A stretch of DNA of 64,000 nucleotides from Diadophis punctatus similis (lineage: Eukaryota; Chordata; Lepidosauria; Squamata; Dipsadidae): assembly GCA_023053685.1 (NCBI GenBank), contig JALIGW010000001.1:73696240-73760239 (forward strand), given 5' to 3'. The notes beneath the pieces are model-generated. The model was given only the letters and a program-made list of their open reading frames with translations. It did not search any database and was not told the origin of the DNA. Of this stretch, positions 45,670 to 59,000 are shown one piece after another (position 1 is the first letter of the stretch; every line of letters starts with the position of its first letter). Made by a program: the position numbers and the translations under genes.

Positions 45670-47540
45670 GAAGCAATGCCTTTACACTGCAGGTCATAAT
45701 ATTCTACAGAAGTAACTACGACTATCTGAACTGTTTTAAAATTCTTATTGAAAATATAAAGCATTCTGTGTTACTTTGTTATTTGTAAAGTCAACATAAT
45801 CAACAATTATAGGGCAGATCTAAAAATCTGATTGTATTTTACAAAACAAATCTTGGAAAGTAATTTTATGGTGCATAAACACTTCTTTAAACAATGCAAT
45901 AATTGGGGTAAAGCATAATTAAAATAATGAATTGTTTTACAAGGGGAAAAAGCAATTTACAATTATTTAGAGCAAGCTCTAATGATTGAATTATTAAATG
46001 ACTGAAGGAAATTGAGAAAAATCTTATAATGGTAAATTAGGTTTGTTTTATGCCTGGTACTTGAAGATAATTCACTAAAGAAAAAAACCTATCTATTAGA
46101 TCTGCCTACAATCTGTAACAGTGAACATTTGAAGAAAAGTAACGTCCTACCTTAGCTCTGTGCATCAGGATACTCTTCATCCAGCACTTGGAAATAAGAT
46201 CCAATGACGCTTTTTGCTTTGGAAACTATAGAAATACTACTTTCCCCCCAAAATTATTTTGCCTGTTTTCATTTACAAAAAGCCTGCTCAAGATTTTGCC
46301 TCTTCGGGAGGCAAAGGGATTGTGGATCACATGGGGGTACACAGAGGTACGCCAAGTCCCCTTGTTAAATATTTTGTAACCAACCATCCAGCCATAGGGG
46401 AAGGACGTAAGCCTCAATCCTATACCAGTATAGACTTGTCATAAGCATCTTTTAAAAGATACATTCATAAATGCCAGGCAGAAATATGCAGAAACTGAGT
46501 TTAAATTCTGTCTTGGTCTAACTGTAGGTTTAGTAACAAAGATAGTGTTCCTCTGGTCCTGTGATATTCTGCGAGTAATGAATAAGAGCAGGTTCTAAAC
46601 AAGGGTCTTGCCCCTTAAAAATGCTGGGACTTGCAGACAAAAACAGTTAAAGGAACTTTTTCAGTGGCAATTGCATTTCCAAAAATTTAAACATTGAGAG
46701 AGACAATATTTCCTCACTTTGGACTATTATATTTAATCACTCTTAAAATACAGATGTCAATCCAATATAGCATTCCTATATTAAAAATGAAATATGTGCA
46801 TCTCATAGAGATATGTTCTGCTCCTATCTTTGTTTTTATTTTACTTTGATGAATTATTTTTATTTGGATTATTAATAGTTATTTTTACATTTAATATCTT
46901 TCCCATACTCTGAACAAAATTTTCCTCAATGTGTTATCCATCAGAGGTATTAGACCGCATTTCTCATATCATCTCCAGCCAACTTGGTTATGTAAGATGG
47001 AAGTTGTGGTTAACACAACTGGAGGCACCAAATTGTACATAATGTTTCAGCATGTTTTCTTCTATACTTTTGCATTTTTTCTTTCTTCAAAGTTCTGTAG
47101 CAAGTCCCCCCCCCCCATGAAGCTTTTACATCACGATGCAGTTTAAAATAATTGTGGGCAGCAAGATGTTATCACACAGAACATAATGTTGCTTAATGTT
47201 TAAATGATCATTGCACTCCTACTAATGATTAGTCAGCATGGGAAGAGGAATTAGATCTATTGATTTACATTGTTTACTCAGTTAACTTTAAAACTAAATA
47301 CTATGTTTTAAGTACTGGTTTAAACTCCTTTTACAGTTTAGGTTTTCAAACTATGTGTACTGTTAAGAACTTCAAACACCTATTGCCTTCTTCCTAAAAA
47401 ACTTAATATAAAAGTAATAAAGTGACATACACTGGAATAATGTTTTTAGTTTCAGAAAAATAGTTTATTGCCATGATGAAAATTAAGTACTACTTAACAT
47501 AAAGATCTATACTGGAGGCACAGAATGTAACTTTATGTTC
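45670..47540. other. Intergenic, nothing assigned
   Basis: AT-rich sequence. A (C)9 run at 47107-47116 is the only simple feature. Short frames are unsupported. Confidence 0.5.
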
Positions 47541-47554
47541 TATTCTCTTGGGTA

Positions 47555-47875
47555 CAGAGGTGGGTTCCTGCCGGTGCGGTTAATAGCTGTTGTTCAGCGC
47601 ACAGCCGAAGACGCTGCTGCCGTTCGTGGCGTGGGAGCTTTCCCCGGGCGCTGCCGCCGCCCGCATGGCCGCCGCCGTTTGCGTTCTTTTGCCCTCTGTG
47701 CATGCGCAAAGCGTTCTGCATGCGCAGAGGGCAAAAGAACGCAAATGGCGTCCATGCGGGCAGCGGCAGCACCCGGGGAAAGCTCCCGCGCTGCAAACGG
47801 CAGCAGCGTCTTCGGCTCTGCGCCGAACAACAGCTATTAACCGCACCGGCAAAAACAGGCAGGAACCCACCTCTG
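47555..47875. mobile_element. Fully palindromic hAT MITE (321 bp)
   Basis: Left arm and right arm are inverted repeats of about 150 bp each (CAGAGGTGGGTTCCTGCCGG at the left, its near complement at the right, differing by a small AAAAACAGG insertion). Arms meet at the TGCATGCGCAAAGCG..TGCGCAGA centre. Exact 8-bp duplication CTTGGGTA at 47547-47554 and 47876-47883. GC-rich. The six overlapping open frames are mirror images of each other. Confidence 0.93.
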
Positions 47876-48865
47876 CTTGGGTATCATTCAAAACTCAGGA
47901 TATTTTTTTCCACTGGGAGAGCAAAGGGGGGGAGCATTAAGTTGCAGAAGGCTACCCCATCTACTACATACCAGTTAACCTATATAATAAAGCTAAATCA
48001 GGTATTATTGCTCTCAATGAGTTTCATATTTGGAAAGAATAAAATCAGCAGTCAAACAATATCATTATAGTTTATTCCACCTGGATTGAGTAAATGGCTA
48101 ATTTAAGTGCACTAATAGTTATGTCTGCGTTTTTATTTCTACCGTAATTAAAAGTTAAATAATTTACAAATGTTTCATAAATAATTTTCTTCTAAATGAC
48201 CATGTATACCCTATATACAATAGTGCTTCCTATGGGCTTCAAAAAGTTAGAGAATAATTGGATAACAACAAACCAGGAAGAAATTCTAACATTTTAATGC
48301 TATGTAGTATTTATCTAGATTTCTGCTAGCCAGATAAAGTAACTATATACACATACACACAAATACCAAAGGGAAAGAAATAAATCAACCGTGAGTGTCC
48401 ATTTCCAACCCTATTATTTTTTATGTATCTGGATAAATATTACAGTCCTTGTTTTCAGCTCTATAGTTCAATCCTCAAATCACATAAAATGAAAAAACAT
48501 ATTACACATTAAGGAAACATAACGTTTTTCAACATTCACAAATTACTTTGTATTATGTTAATCAGAAGCAAGTGAATGCTATATTTTGAGAATCTCAATA
48601 GTGATTGATTGAATATATAAAATCTAGTGATTGAGTGAATATATAAAATCTATATTCTGAATACTTTGACATTTTGTAGAGAATTTTTGATTGACAGCAT
48701 AAAAATGTCTTTTCATTATAATGGAAATTTCAACTTAACTAAAAGTGATGTTGACACCTGAGATTATTTTAATTTACTAGTATAAATGTTTCTGAAATGT
48801 AAAGACAATGCTTAATATAGTGATAGAAAGAATTAGTTAATTTGAGATTTAAAATATTGTCCCAA

Positions 48866-49000
48866 AGGTGCTTTTTCAAAAGGCACCTGGACTTTGTTTT
48901 TCCTTGAAGACATTTTGCTTCACATCCAAGTAGCTTCTTCAGTTAAAAAGCACCTTTGGGACAACGGTGATCTGGATGACTGAGAATCTCAATAAATATT
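48866..49000. repeat. Inverted dispersed repeat (hairpin)
   Basis: Minus-strand copy of the window-start repeat (GCTTTTTCAAAAGGCACCTG ... GAAGACATTTTGCTTC) followed at once by a plus-strand end, AAAAAGCACCTTTGGGACAA. Confidence 0.65.
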
Positions 49001-49009
49001 GAGATTAAA

Positions 49010-50240
49010 ATATTCCATCCATATGTCATAAATGTACTGTTTTAAATGAGTCTATCCTGCTTTGATTGGGGCCATGTAACTCCTGAGTTTGCTCCTTTCC
49101 AATTTAATTTTCATTGAAGCCATACAAATTAAGAAGTACAGCATGGAAGAGCACTTAATGGTGAAGGATTTAAATAGTCTATTTAATATTCATAGAGGTA
49201 TATCACAAGTAAATTACTTTTAATTAAGCGACATAGCCATTAGAGAGCTTCACTGCTGAACTATATGTAAAAAAAATGTAAGCAACTGCATCTTCCAGGA
49301 ATTGCAGCAAGTAAGAAGCTGCTTGCATCCCATTATATGGATTCTACACCATTAGATTCATATGACATGATGAACATATTTACAGGTTATCTTAAGTTAT
49401 TCAAGTTATTTAATAGGGATGCACACCCACCATTATTTTACTCTCTGTCCCATATAATTTTTTAACCAGTCACTGGCTTTTCTAACAAAAAGGCATAACT
49501 ATGGCTGTTCTCTTTTACATGTACACACTCTGCTTGAGATCTTACAAAGAAAAAAATTGACCTCTATATACTTTAGCAAATATGAGATGGATAATGAAGA
49601 GAGAAAGAGAGATCAAATAGTTTACTTTTGATTTATTTATCACAGCAAAGCTTGTGGTTGGGGCAAAATGTTAAACATTGAGTGCATGTAAAATTTGAAT
49701 TTAGTTTTCATTAGAAATGGACCCTTTGGAGGTCTGTTCCAGGAGCAGGCTGTTCCATTGTTTAATAGCATTTATGATCAGGAACTTCTTCTGTACAGCT
49801 TTCATATTTTTGTTTTACTCTTGGGTACTATGCAAAACCTTCTGTGATATTTAATAAAGAGGAAGAGGAGGAAAAGACAGCAAAGTTAATTCTAAATTTA
49901 AGAGCACACGACCTCTTAACTTCTGAGAATTAACAGCCAGAGAAACCTAAAAATAAACAATTGATATAGTTTTATACTCCCCCACTTGGCCAGTCAACAT
50001 TTTGATATATTAAAGAGATAATCATAAACATCCCACAGTAGTCTGTTGTAGAATTCAAGAAAATAATAATTTCGGTTCCACATGCAATAGAGAAAAAGGG
50101 TAATGAATGCCTGAATTATGAGAGAAGACACAATACACACACATAGAATACACATACATGCACGTGCATACACACACACATACATAGAGGTTCCCATGAC
50201 CAATATGCTAGAGTTTAGAGTTAGACTACCGTTGACTTAG
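49010..50240. other. Intergenic, nothing assigned
   Basis: AT-rich; a CA-rich patch at 50130-50190. No gene signal. Confidence 0.5.
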
Positions 50241-50243
50241 AAT

Positions 50244-50376
50244 CAGGGATGTCAAACTGGCGGCCCACGGGCCAAATGTGTCACACACAAGCCATGCCCA
50301 CCCCAGCTCCACAAAGGGAAAAAAGTTGCAAAACGTCATGTCATGGCAATGCGATGCCACGTGTTTGACACCTATG
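50244..50376. mobile_element. hAT MITE (~133 bp), family B copy 3
   Basis: CAGGGATGTCAAACTGGCGG ... GTGTTTGACACCTATG. Flanks around ACTTAGAA/ACTTAGAT give an approximate 8-bp duplication. More diverged than the other copies. Confidence 0.82.
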
Positions 50377-51002
50377 ACTTAGATTGTATTGTGATCTGTA
50401 TCAACTTTTTTAAAAGTGTTTAGTTGTAAAGAATCAGTATGGTTTTGTACTTAAGACTGGACTTTGAAGAAACAGAACAGAAAGTCTATTGACACTTTTG
50501 AATATTGGTGTGGAAGAAGTCTTCAAATAATTCCAGGGATAGCGAACAAATAAATAACAAATAAATGGATCATCAAAGAAATCAACTCAGGGTTCTCACT
50601 GGAGGCAGAAATTTATTTTTCACATTTCTGTATTGCCACTATCCCTCCCTTAAAGTGTTATAACTTTAAACACTTATAATGAAGACAGAACTTTCTTGAC
50701 AAGTTTGTAATGCCAGGAAAGGTGGAAGAAAAGAGGACAACCATCAGCATTAACTCAGCTGTAACACTAATGCACGCACCATTGGAAAACCCAAAGGACC
50801 AATATGGTGACAAATCCTCATGAAAATAAATTATTTAGCTGCTAAGAATTAACATTGACTTGAGAGCATAATCAATGTTTAATGGTAGACTAGCAGTAAG
50901 GAGACCCAGATTCAAGACTTAAGGACCTGTTACTAAGAATAGGGTGAAAAAAATGTGTTTGCAGGGTTACAGAATAGCAGAGAAAAGGGAGACTATTAGA
51001 AT

Positions 51003-51233
51003 ATAGCAATAGCACTTTTCTTATATACCGCTTCATAGTGCTTTATAGCCCTCTCTAAGCGGTTTACAGAGTTCAGCATATTGCCCCCAACAATCTGGGT
51101 CCTCATTTTACCCACCTCGGAAGGATGGAAGGCTGAGTCAACCTTGAGCCTAGTGAGATTTGAACAGCTGAACTGTTAAACTAGCAGTCAGCCTGCAATG
51201 GCTGCATTTAACCACTGCACCACTTCAGCTCCT
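51003..51233 (-). mobile_element. Squamate SINE, near full length
   Basis: Minus-strand reading: GAGCTGAAGTGGTGCAGTGG head, CAAGGTTGACTCAGCC, GACCCAGATTGTTGGGGGCA, GCGGTATATAAG and a GCTATTGCTATT tail. Confidence 0.88.
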
Positions 51234-51582
51234 TAGAATGATAACCTGTCTGGAAATATTTATGTGTAATAGGAAAAGTAACAGGTGCACTCTCAAAAAC
51301 CTGAAGTTATCTTTCAAACTATCAAAATCAAGCAAACAAATTTATAAATTCACCATGGCATTTGTCCAAAACAAATTCTCAGGTTCACTAAGAAAAGGGA
51401 TGGAAAAGAACATCTATAAAAATCCTTTTTTTAAAAAAACACATAAAGGTTTGCTTTTTCTCCACAAATGAATCAAACACTAAATAGGGTTTCAACCCAT
51501 GTTAAGGCTGCTTCAGGATATAAACTTTATTTAGTATTATGTGACGGCTTCTGGAGCTGCACACCATCATCATCACCAATTA

Positions 51583-51909
51583 CAGGTAGTCAACTTAAGA
51601 CAATTAAGCCCAAAATTTCTGTTGTTGAACAAGACAAGTTGTTAGGTGAGTTTTGCCCCATTTTATGACCATTCTTGCCACAGTTGCTAAGTGAATTACT
51701 GCAGTTAAGTCAGTAACACAATTAAGTGATTCTAGCTTCACCATTGCCTTTGCTTGTCAGAAGGTTGCAAAAGGTGATCACATGACCCCATTATAAATAT
51801 ATACCAGGCATCCAAATTTTTATCACGACCATGAGGATGATGCAATATGATGTGAAAAATGGTCATAAATCACATTTTTCAGTGCCTAAGTTGTAAGTTG
51901 AGGACTATT
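51583..51909 (-). mobile_element. TA-flanked MITE, family A copy 4
   Basis: Reverse orientation and more diverged: CAGGTAGTCAACTTAAG at the left, TTGTAAGTTGAGGACTATTA at the right. Core blocks (GCAAAAGGTGATCACATGAC) identify it. Confidence 0.8.
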
Positions 51910-52464
51910 AGTATTTTATTAATTTATATTCCACCCTCACAAGTGGGAAGTTCATAAAGAGGTATTTCCACATATTTGAGTATCCTCCTTAAATACATTA
52001 ACTTGTGTATAGAATAGTTTGGTTGTTGTGTACACATGAACTTTAAAAACTGCAGAATTCCAGAATTGCAACATACTTCAAAGCTTCCATCTTTGATATA
52101 TTATTCCAGTGTTTTGTAACCACAAAATAATCACAAAAGCTCTTCTATTTTATCAGTATTCTAAAATTGAATGTCTGTTAATAGAATCTCTAATATTTGG
52201 AAAAATAAATATTCCTAAAGAGCCATGAGAAGGAAACCATCTATAAGCAAGTGACATACAGCTCACTGTTACATATTGATGCCAAAGAATGTTGTACGGA
52301 TATAGGCAGGGGGATCATATTGCACAAAAAACGTTTCCCCAAAGCTAATCACTACCTCGCCTTTCTCGCAAGGGCACCCCGCCTTCCTCCCACCCAAATC
52401 CCTCTAGAGACCCTTTACCTTCCGTTGACGGTTATAAACTGCCTCCTCTTGTTTTGAAGGTGCG

Positions 52465-52483
52465 CGTGGTTCTTTCCTATTGG
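52465..52483 (-). promoter_or_regulatory. ER stress response element (ERSE), inverted
   Basis: On the plus strand the bases read CGTGG, nine bases, ATTGG. This is the exact reverse complement of CCAAT-N9-CCACG, the ERSE bound by NF-Y plus ATF6 or XBP1. It lies 456 bp upstream of the ERO1B ATG. ERSEs are known to work in both orientations, and ERO1 beta is a known unfolded-protein-response target. Confidence 0.75.
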
Positions 52484-52938
52484 CCATTCTTTTCGCCCCT
52501 CCGCTTTCGTCACTCGAGTACACTACGGTGGAGACCGAAAGATAAGCTGACGGGAAGAGAGGTGGTTGGTGTACTACGTTTCCCAAGAAGCTTTGCGCGG
52601 GCTAAGCTCTGTGATTGCTGCTGCTTACTGCTCCTCCTCCTCCTATGTAAAGGAAAGCGCTTGCAGGGGAAGCGCGCGTCTACTCTCGTTTCGCAGTGTG
52701 TGTGTGTGTTTGTGTGTGAGGGCTGGCACCGGGAAAGGAGCTAGGGCGGCGGCGGCTGGAGGAGGTGAGTGCAGCCATCAGCTCTCCTGACAGGTCCCTT
52801 TCCCGGCAGAGTGGGGGATCGGGACAGGGAAGGCATCCCCCCCAGTGGTGCCGGCGGACATCCCGTACTCCTGGCTGCCCAAAGGCGGCGGCGCGGGGCA
52901 CGGGCCCCCCAGGGCACCCGGCGAACGGCTTCTGCAGC

Positions 52939-53049
52939 ATGAGCAGCAGTGGAATCGTCCGGAGAACTGCAGCGGAGAAGGATCGGGCGGCGCAGCTCTT
53001 GGTGGCAGCGGTGACTCTTGGCTGCCTTTGGTGTGCGATAGAGGCCAAG
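52939..53049 (+). CDS. ERO1B: ERO1B exon 1 (signal peptide)
   Basis: 37 codons from [16 protein letters not shown], followed by the hydrophobic core [15 protein letters not shown] and EAK, then donor GTGAGC. An in-frame ATG at 52765 would add 58 residues. The downstream ATG is preferred because it puts the hydrophobic segment at the N terminus, as in other ERO1 proteins. Confidence 0.88.
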
Positions 53050-56000
53050 GTGAGCGGAGTCGCCCGTTGAGGAGGGAGTTCGGGGGTGGGGAAGCCATAG
53101 GGATCTGGAGTGTCTTGGGGTGTCAAAACCTTCCTGGTGGAGTTGAGATCGGAGAGTTGCGAGAGAAAGTGGATTCGTCCTCCGCTCACTCGCTGAGACC
53201 TCCTGGAAATCTCTCTTCCGGGGGGGGGGAATTCTTTGCTCTAGGTTAGCAGGTGTTTAATGCTGATTTGTAATTAAGCCGAGAGAATGTCAACTAGGAT
53301 TATATTGTATCCTGTAAGGAAAGGGGCAGAGAGAGGGAGTATGAAGGACCTTTATGTAAAAGTGGGGAGGGGGAGCGCTGCTGTATTTCTGTGTGAAGTG
53401 CAAAGCTTGCTCAATAGAGGAAGGAGAGCTTTGAGTGCTTAATGCTTATTATCTTTTTAAAAGTTCAACGGGTTTTGTAGAAACTCCAGATTATGTCATG
53501 AAAAGGCCTGTTTAAATGTCAACTGAGTGAAGAGCTATGTGGCAAGAGGAGCCCCATCTTTCTGGCTGTTTGAGCCAGTTCCCTCTTTGGGGAAACAGGT
53601 GCTTCTAAGAAAGCTAACTCTCCAAGACAGGCAGACATGAGGTGAAGGATGCTTGCTTAAAATGAAATGTTTTTATATAAATCCCCCTGGCCTTGCTCAA
53701 ACTATTGAGAATGTTATTTAGAAACTTATTTTTAACTATGCTTTCCTATTAGAAATACTTTGGGGTGGGGGGAGGGCTCTTGAAATGTAGTATATGAATT
53801 CCCAAAACAGGTAAAAGTATGAATAGTATTGCAGAGTCTGCTAATTGTCTAGAGACAATCTCCCTCATGAATGTACCTGTGTGACATGCAGATGTATAAA
53901 CACAGTTTTTATAATAGCTGCTTAAAACAGCACAGGAGCCATTGTGTGAAGCGCGCTTTAAATTTGCCTTTAGTTTTGTTGTATAGAATACATCAAATTT
54001 TTTCATGAAACTGTCTTCAGAGGCATATGCAGCTTACTTGAAAAGCTGATAAGCAAGTAAATATCTTTATGGTAAATCATGCTAATCACAGTTGGGGGGG
54101 GTTCCTCCAGAACATAAGAGCTGTGGTGGACCACACAAAGGCCTATCTACCACACAAAGACCATTCCTTTGTCACAATTCAATCTCTGTATCAGCAGGAA
54201 GACCACAAGCAAACCTTGAGTGCAATGTTCTCTGTTTTATTCAACAATAGTAGCCTTCATTAATATATCTCCTTTTTATAGCAGTTCATTACTGCAACCA
54301 TATCTTGCAGAGGCAAATATAATATGTGTTGTGAAGAGATCTTGACTTTTTATCTATTTTGAGTCTAGTCAGTGCATAGTTGGAAGTGAGTATCGTTTTT
54401 TTCCTTGTAAAAAGGCTATGTTTCCTTGCTTTGAAGGAATGTGTGGTTATTTCTTACTGGTTGTTCATTAAAGCACTTTAGGGTTTTAGCTCAATCTGCC
54501 CATATATTCATTAGAGCTGGAAATATTCTGAGGACTTCTACCAAATTCATACTTTCCAGCCTTACACAGAGCTAAAGAGATTTAAAGTTGTTAGACCAGC
54601 ATTTCTCAAACTTTTTGCCATCATGAAATGTTTGGAAAACGTAATTAAACAATAAAACAACGTGGATGAGTCCTAGGTCCCCATAATTAAATGCTGCCAT
54701 CTTGTGGTACCTAGGAAGTGTACCCTCTCTGTTGTGGCCACTACCCTCTGAATAGAATTTATGATTTCATCATTTCAAAGCAGGATGGGTGGCAAATACA
54801 TTTAATAAGTAATAAATAAAATTTTATATATCACATACAAGCAACACCTCTAAGCAAAAACATGCTTATCATTCCTGAAATCCCATTTTCAGTTATTCCT
54901 CAATATATTTCCTGCTTACATTTGCAAAAAGTTCATCTCATGTAGCACAGAGGATGAGAACTTACAGTCAGTAACCACACTTGATCTGTTCAGTATTGAC
55001 AGCTGTATATATGTTAATACTCACATCATGACTTGGATTATGACTTCTCAAAGAACCAGTTTTCAGTCCCTGATCCATTCCCATGAACCAGCTGGCCGTG
55101 GGCACAGGTAGGAAGGCAAGTCTGAGACAGCAAGAGGCTTTGTTTAGCTTACCGTCGACATATCAGAGAGGAAGGAGTGAGGCAATGAGCAGGCTGTCGG
55201 TACACCCAGAGATGAGAACAGAGGCAGTGAATGGGCTTTGACCTGGGCCACCAGATGGACTTCTGCAGACAGTTGCGACCGCCGAAAATCATTTCAGTAC
55301 TGTAAAACTTACAGATTAGAGATGAAAGAAGGCTTGGAAGATCTATTTTTTTCTTTACTTATTTCCCTAATATTTACCCAACAGGATCGTTCTAAAGCAA
55401 CAGCATACACCTTTATTTGAGAATTTGAAGTATTGAATGTATAATCCTTTCCCACAGAATACACTGTTCCTCAAAGCTATCTTTATTACTATTACAATGT
55501 TATGCTTTGTATAACATGTCAGGGGTCATTTTGTTGCTAGGCATAAGGTGTTATTTTCCTATTTGCAAATTAATGAGAGATCAAACACATTTGTTTTCAT
55601 GCCAGCTCTGTAGATATTCAGTCAACCTTGGCAGTCAAAATGGTGGCTACAACTGGGCAGCACATCCAAAATGGCTTCAGTCACATAGATGTGACCACTA
55701 TTTCGACCTTTTTGGCACCTGTAGATGCCCCTGGTCTCAGCTGTGATAATCTTCTTGAGTACAGTTTCTACTTAAGCTTTAGCATTTAAATTTTCCATTT
55801 GAGTAGCATACTTTTTCCCCTCCCCACCCCAATAATCATTTGATAACTGGAGATTGTTGAAGTATTTCCATACATATTGGAAATATTTTTGTGTTAATTA
55901 GCTCATACCAACTAATATCTACCATGTTTCCCTGAAAATACTGTAAGACCCTGTCTTATATTTTTTTGAACCCTGAAGTAAGCACTTGGCCTTATTGCCA

Positions 56001-59000
56001 TGCACTCAAAAGCCTGATTGGGCTTATTATCAGGGGATATCTTATTTTGGGGTAATAAGTGCTTTATTCTTTTAATGTTTGGGGTACAAGAACAGGACAA
56101 ATGTTTCAAATATTTTAACATAATACTGCTTATTTCAAATCTAGCTACATTTTGAATTCATTTCTTATAGTTAAACATTGTATAAAATATTAATCTACAT
56201 ACTAATAAAACTCTCATTTTCATGGCCTTTAACTGGGAGAAAAAAGTGTTTCGTAGGGCAACAATTTTTGAACCAAGCTACCTCAAATGGGCTAACTTAC
56301 AATATGTGTCCAAAATCCAAGATTCCTGATTCCCAGCGGAATCAAATTTGGGAAATTATGGTTACTTCAGTACTACTGACTATTGCTGGGCTGATGCAAC
56401 GGTAACACATTCTTCATTTTCAGTGTTGTGTAACAGTTTCCCAGCCACTGGCAATCCCTCCCTCTCTCCCCCACCCAGCAGCAGCAACCCACTTACCTGC
56501 TGGGAAGGGAAGGGGATTTTTGATGCTCCCTCCCAGATTACCACTAGGAAACTCAATGGGACAAATGGCAGGAAATCGGAAGTGACTCCTGCACCCACTC
56601 CTGCACTTCTTTTTTCCTGCCCTTGGTCATTCTGTTTCTCTAGGTAAGGAAATTTCTTTGAAATGATGACCTAACAGCTACTAATTAGTTACTGTGGTTT
56701 AGTACTGTGGATGGTTTATACAAATAAAGACAGGCTTCATTTGACAGATGTGTTGTAATGAAGAAAGGGAAGACCAATTGCGAAACATTTTCTTTTTATT
56801 TAAAAGTAAAGAGACCAAACTATGTAGTTTCCCTTTTTTTTAGTTTTAGATTTTATAATGTAACTGAATCAGTTAAAATAGTTAAATTCCTACCTAAATT
56901 GCTAATACCTCTTACTATTTTTAATTCTTTCTTCTTGCAGCCTAAATCTTGTGTAAATAACGTTTCTAGCTGGTATTTTTTTCCCCATAGGCAACAGAAT
57001 TACTTGATGACTGCTTATGTGATATAGAAAGCATAGATGAGTTCAACAATTTTAAGATCTTTCCCAAAATACAAAAACTTCAAGAACGAGACTACTTCAG
57101 GTATTACAAGGTAAAGTAAAAATTGCATATTATTATAAAGCTGATTGAAAGATAGCTTTAATTCTCCAAAGAAAGGAATGAAATAAGATGTAAAGAAATG
57201 AGTAATTTTTAAAACATTTTTTAAAAAAGAGGTCCAGGCAGTGGGGCAAAGAGAGGACTAGGGCTATGCAACACATTTGCTAGTGCCTCTCCTTAGGCAG
57301 CAGCTGCATCCCCTGGAAGGTTCCTTGGAGCTGTTTCCGGGTTCTGTGGGTGTGCATGAACAGATGACCCTTTGGGGCAGCCAACAAAATACTATAAAGT
57401 GGCTGTGTGTAAATGTGCCAAAGCGATAGGCAGGGAAAGCCTTCAAAGCAGCTGCATGAAGCTTGTGAACAAATGCAGCTGCCTAACACATTCTGGAAGG
57501 TTACTTCATTTGTGGCAATGAAAATCCATTGAGGGTGGAATCGATAATATTCGGAAACATTACACTCAAGGCAAGTTATTTTCAAAAGTTGCTTAAAGGT
57601 AACTACTAACTTGTTTGAAACCTATAACTAGTTAAAAAAATTATACTGTTTTTCTTACCAAATTAATGAAATACACTGGTATGTATATAGCTGAAGGACT
57701 GAAGGGAAACACAACAATAAGTAGCAGTTTGTTGCTGGAGATTATAACTGTCAAATTTTAAATGGATATGATAATGCATTCATAACTATGAGGTACTAGA
57801 TCTTTGGCATGAGCTGCATTTCCTCCTCTGTTACAAATGAGCTCTCAGAAAATCTAATTATTTCCAATGACCTTTTCCCTTTTTGTTCAGCTTGTTTAGT
57901 CTCATAATTTTAAAACGCTTCTTAAATGAATATGAATGACATTTTAAAAAATTGTTATTTAAGGTTAATCTGAAAAGACCATGTCCATTCTGGGCTGATG
58001 ATGGCCATTGCTCTATCAGAGATTGCCATGTAGAGCCTTGCCCTGAGGTAAGTTTCAAAACAAATGAGAAACCTGAAACAAGATTGTATTGACTTGGTGC
58101 ACTCTGAGTTTTGTTTGCTTGTAGATGTTGGATTGCAGTTAGGTAACATCATTCATGGCAGTGAGTTTGAGATTTTCCTCACCGTTTATATAAAGTAGTT
58201 TGTCCTCACTGTATTGGTTTTCTCCTTGGTTTAATGGTTGATTAGAATATTGCTTTCTGCTTGATTGTTTGTCTGAGTGGTGCCTGCTGGAAGGGATGTG
58301 TTCTGGTCTTTTTTGATTAATTGATTGATATCTCATCTTTATTATTGTTTATTTATTTGGGAAATTTATATGGCCGCCTCACACTCACATAGTTATAAAT
58401 AACTAAAAGTGGCAAACTTATCTAATATTCCTTCCTCCTCCTATTTTCCTCACAATGATAATCCTGCGAAATGTTGGGCTGAGAGAGGGACTGGCTGATT
58501 CTCACCCACCTTGCATGCCTAAGGTGGGACTAGAACTGACAGTTACGGTTTCAAGACCAGCACCTTAACCATGAGACCAAACTGTCTCTCTATGCCAGGG
58601 GTCCCCAAACTTGACAATTTTAAGGTTTGTGGACTTCAACTTCCAGAATTCTCCAGCCAGCTATGCTGGCTGGAGAATTCTAGGGGTTGAAGTCCACAAG
58701 TCTTAAAGTTGCCAAGTTTGAAGACTTCTGCTCTATGCTGGCTCTCTTTTTGTTTCCTTCTTAGTTTTTTTTATCGTCTCTTTTGAATGGTGTATAAAAA
58801 TGGTATATTTTTTATTAATGGCTATTTACCCTAATCAAGGAACTATCAAATGAAAATTACACCCGTACCAATATTGGCAGGGCAAGCTACTATAGGTAAA
58901 TACCCACATTCACTATCACTGGTGATGATATCTAGGTGGGTAATGAAACATCTATAAGCAAACAACCAGGCTCAGAGAGTATGAAGAACTCCACAGTTCA

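Larger units (their letters stand above)
52400..53200 (+). promoter_or_regulatory. ERO1B: ERO1B CpG-rich promoter and 5' region
   Basis: GC- and CpG-rich block covering the upstream region, a probable 5' UTR with a (TG)-rich patch at 52696-52719, and exon 1. No TATA box is evident. The overlapping open frames on both strands are compositional. Confidence 0.7.

Noticed and set aside
47533..48070. Six overlapping open frames of 78-122 codons on both strands
   Set aside because: They are mirror translations of the two arms of one palindromic MITE.
52680..53249. 169- and 134-codon frames over the ERO1B promoter
   Set aside because: Wrong strand or frame relative to the ERO1B signal peptide exon; compositional.
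54599..54620. GCATTTCTCAAACTTTTTG resembling a hAT terminus
   Set aside because: No matching inverted end or 8-bp duplication was found nearby.
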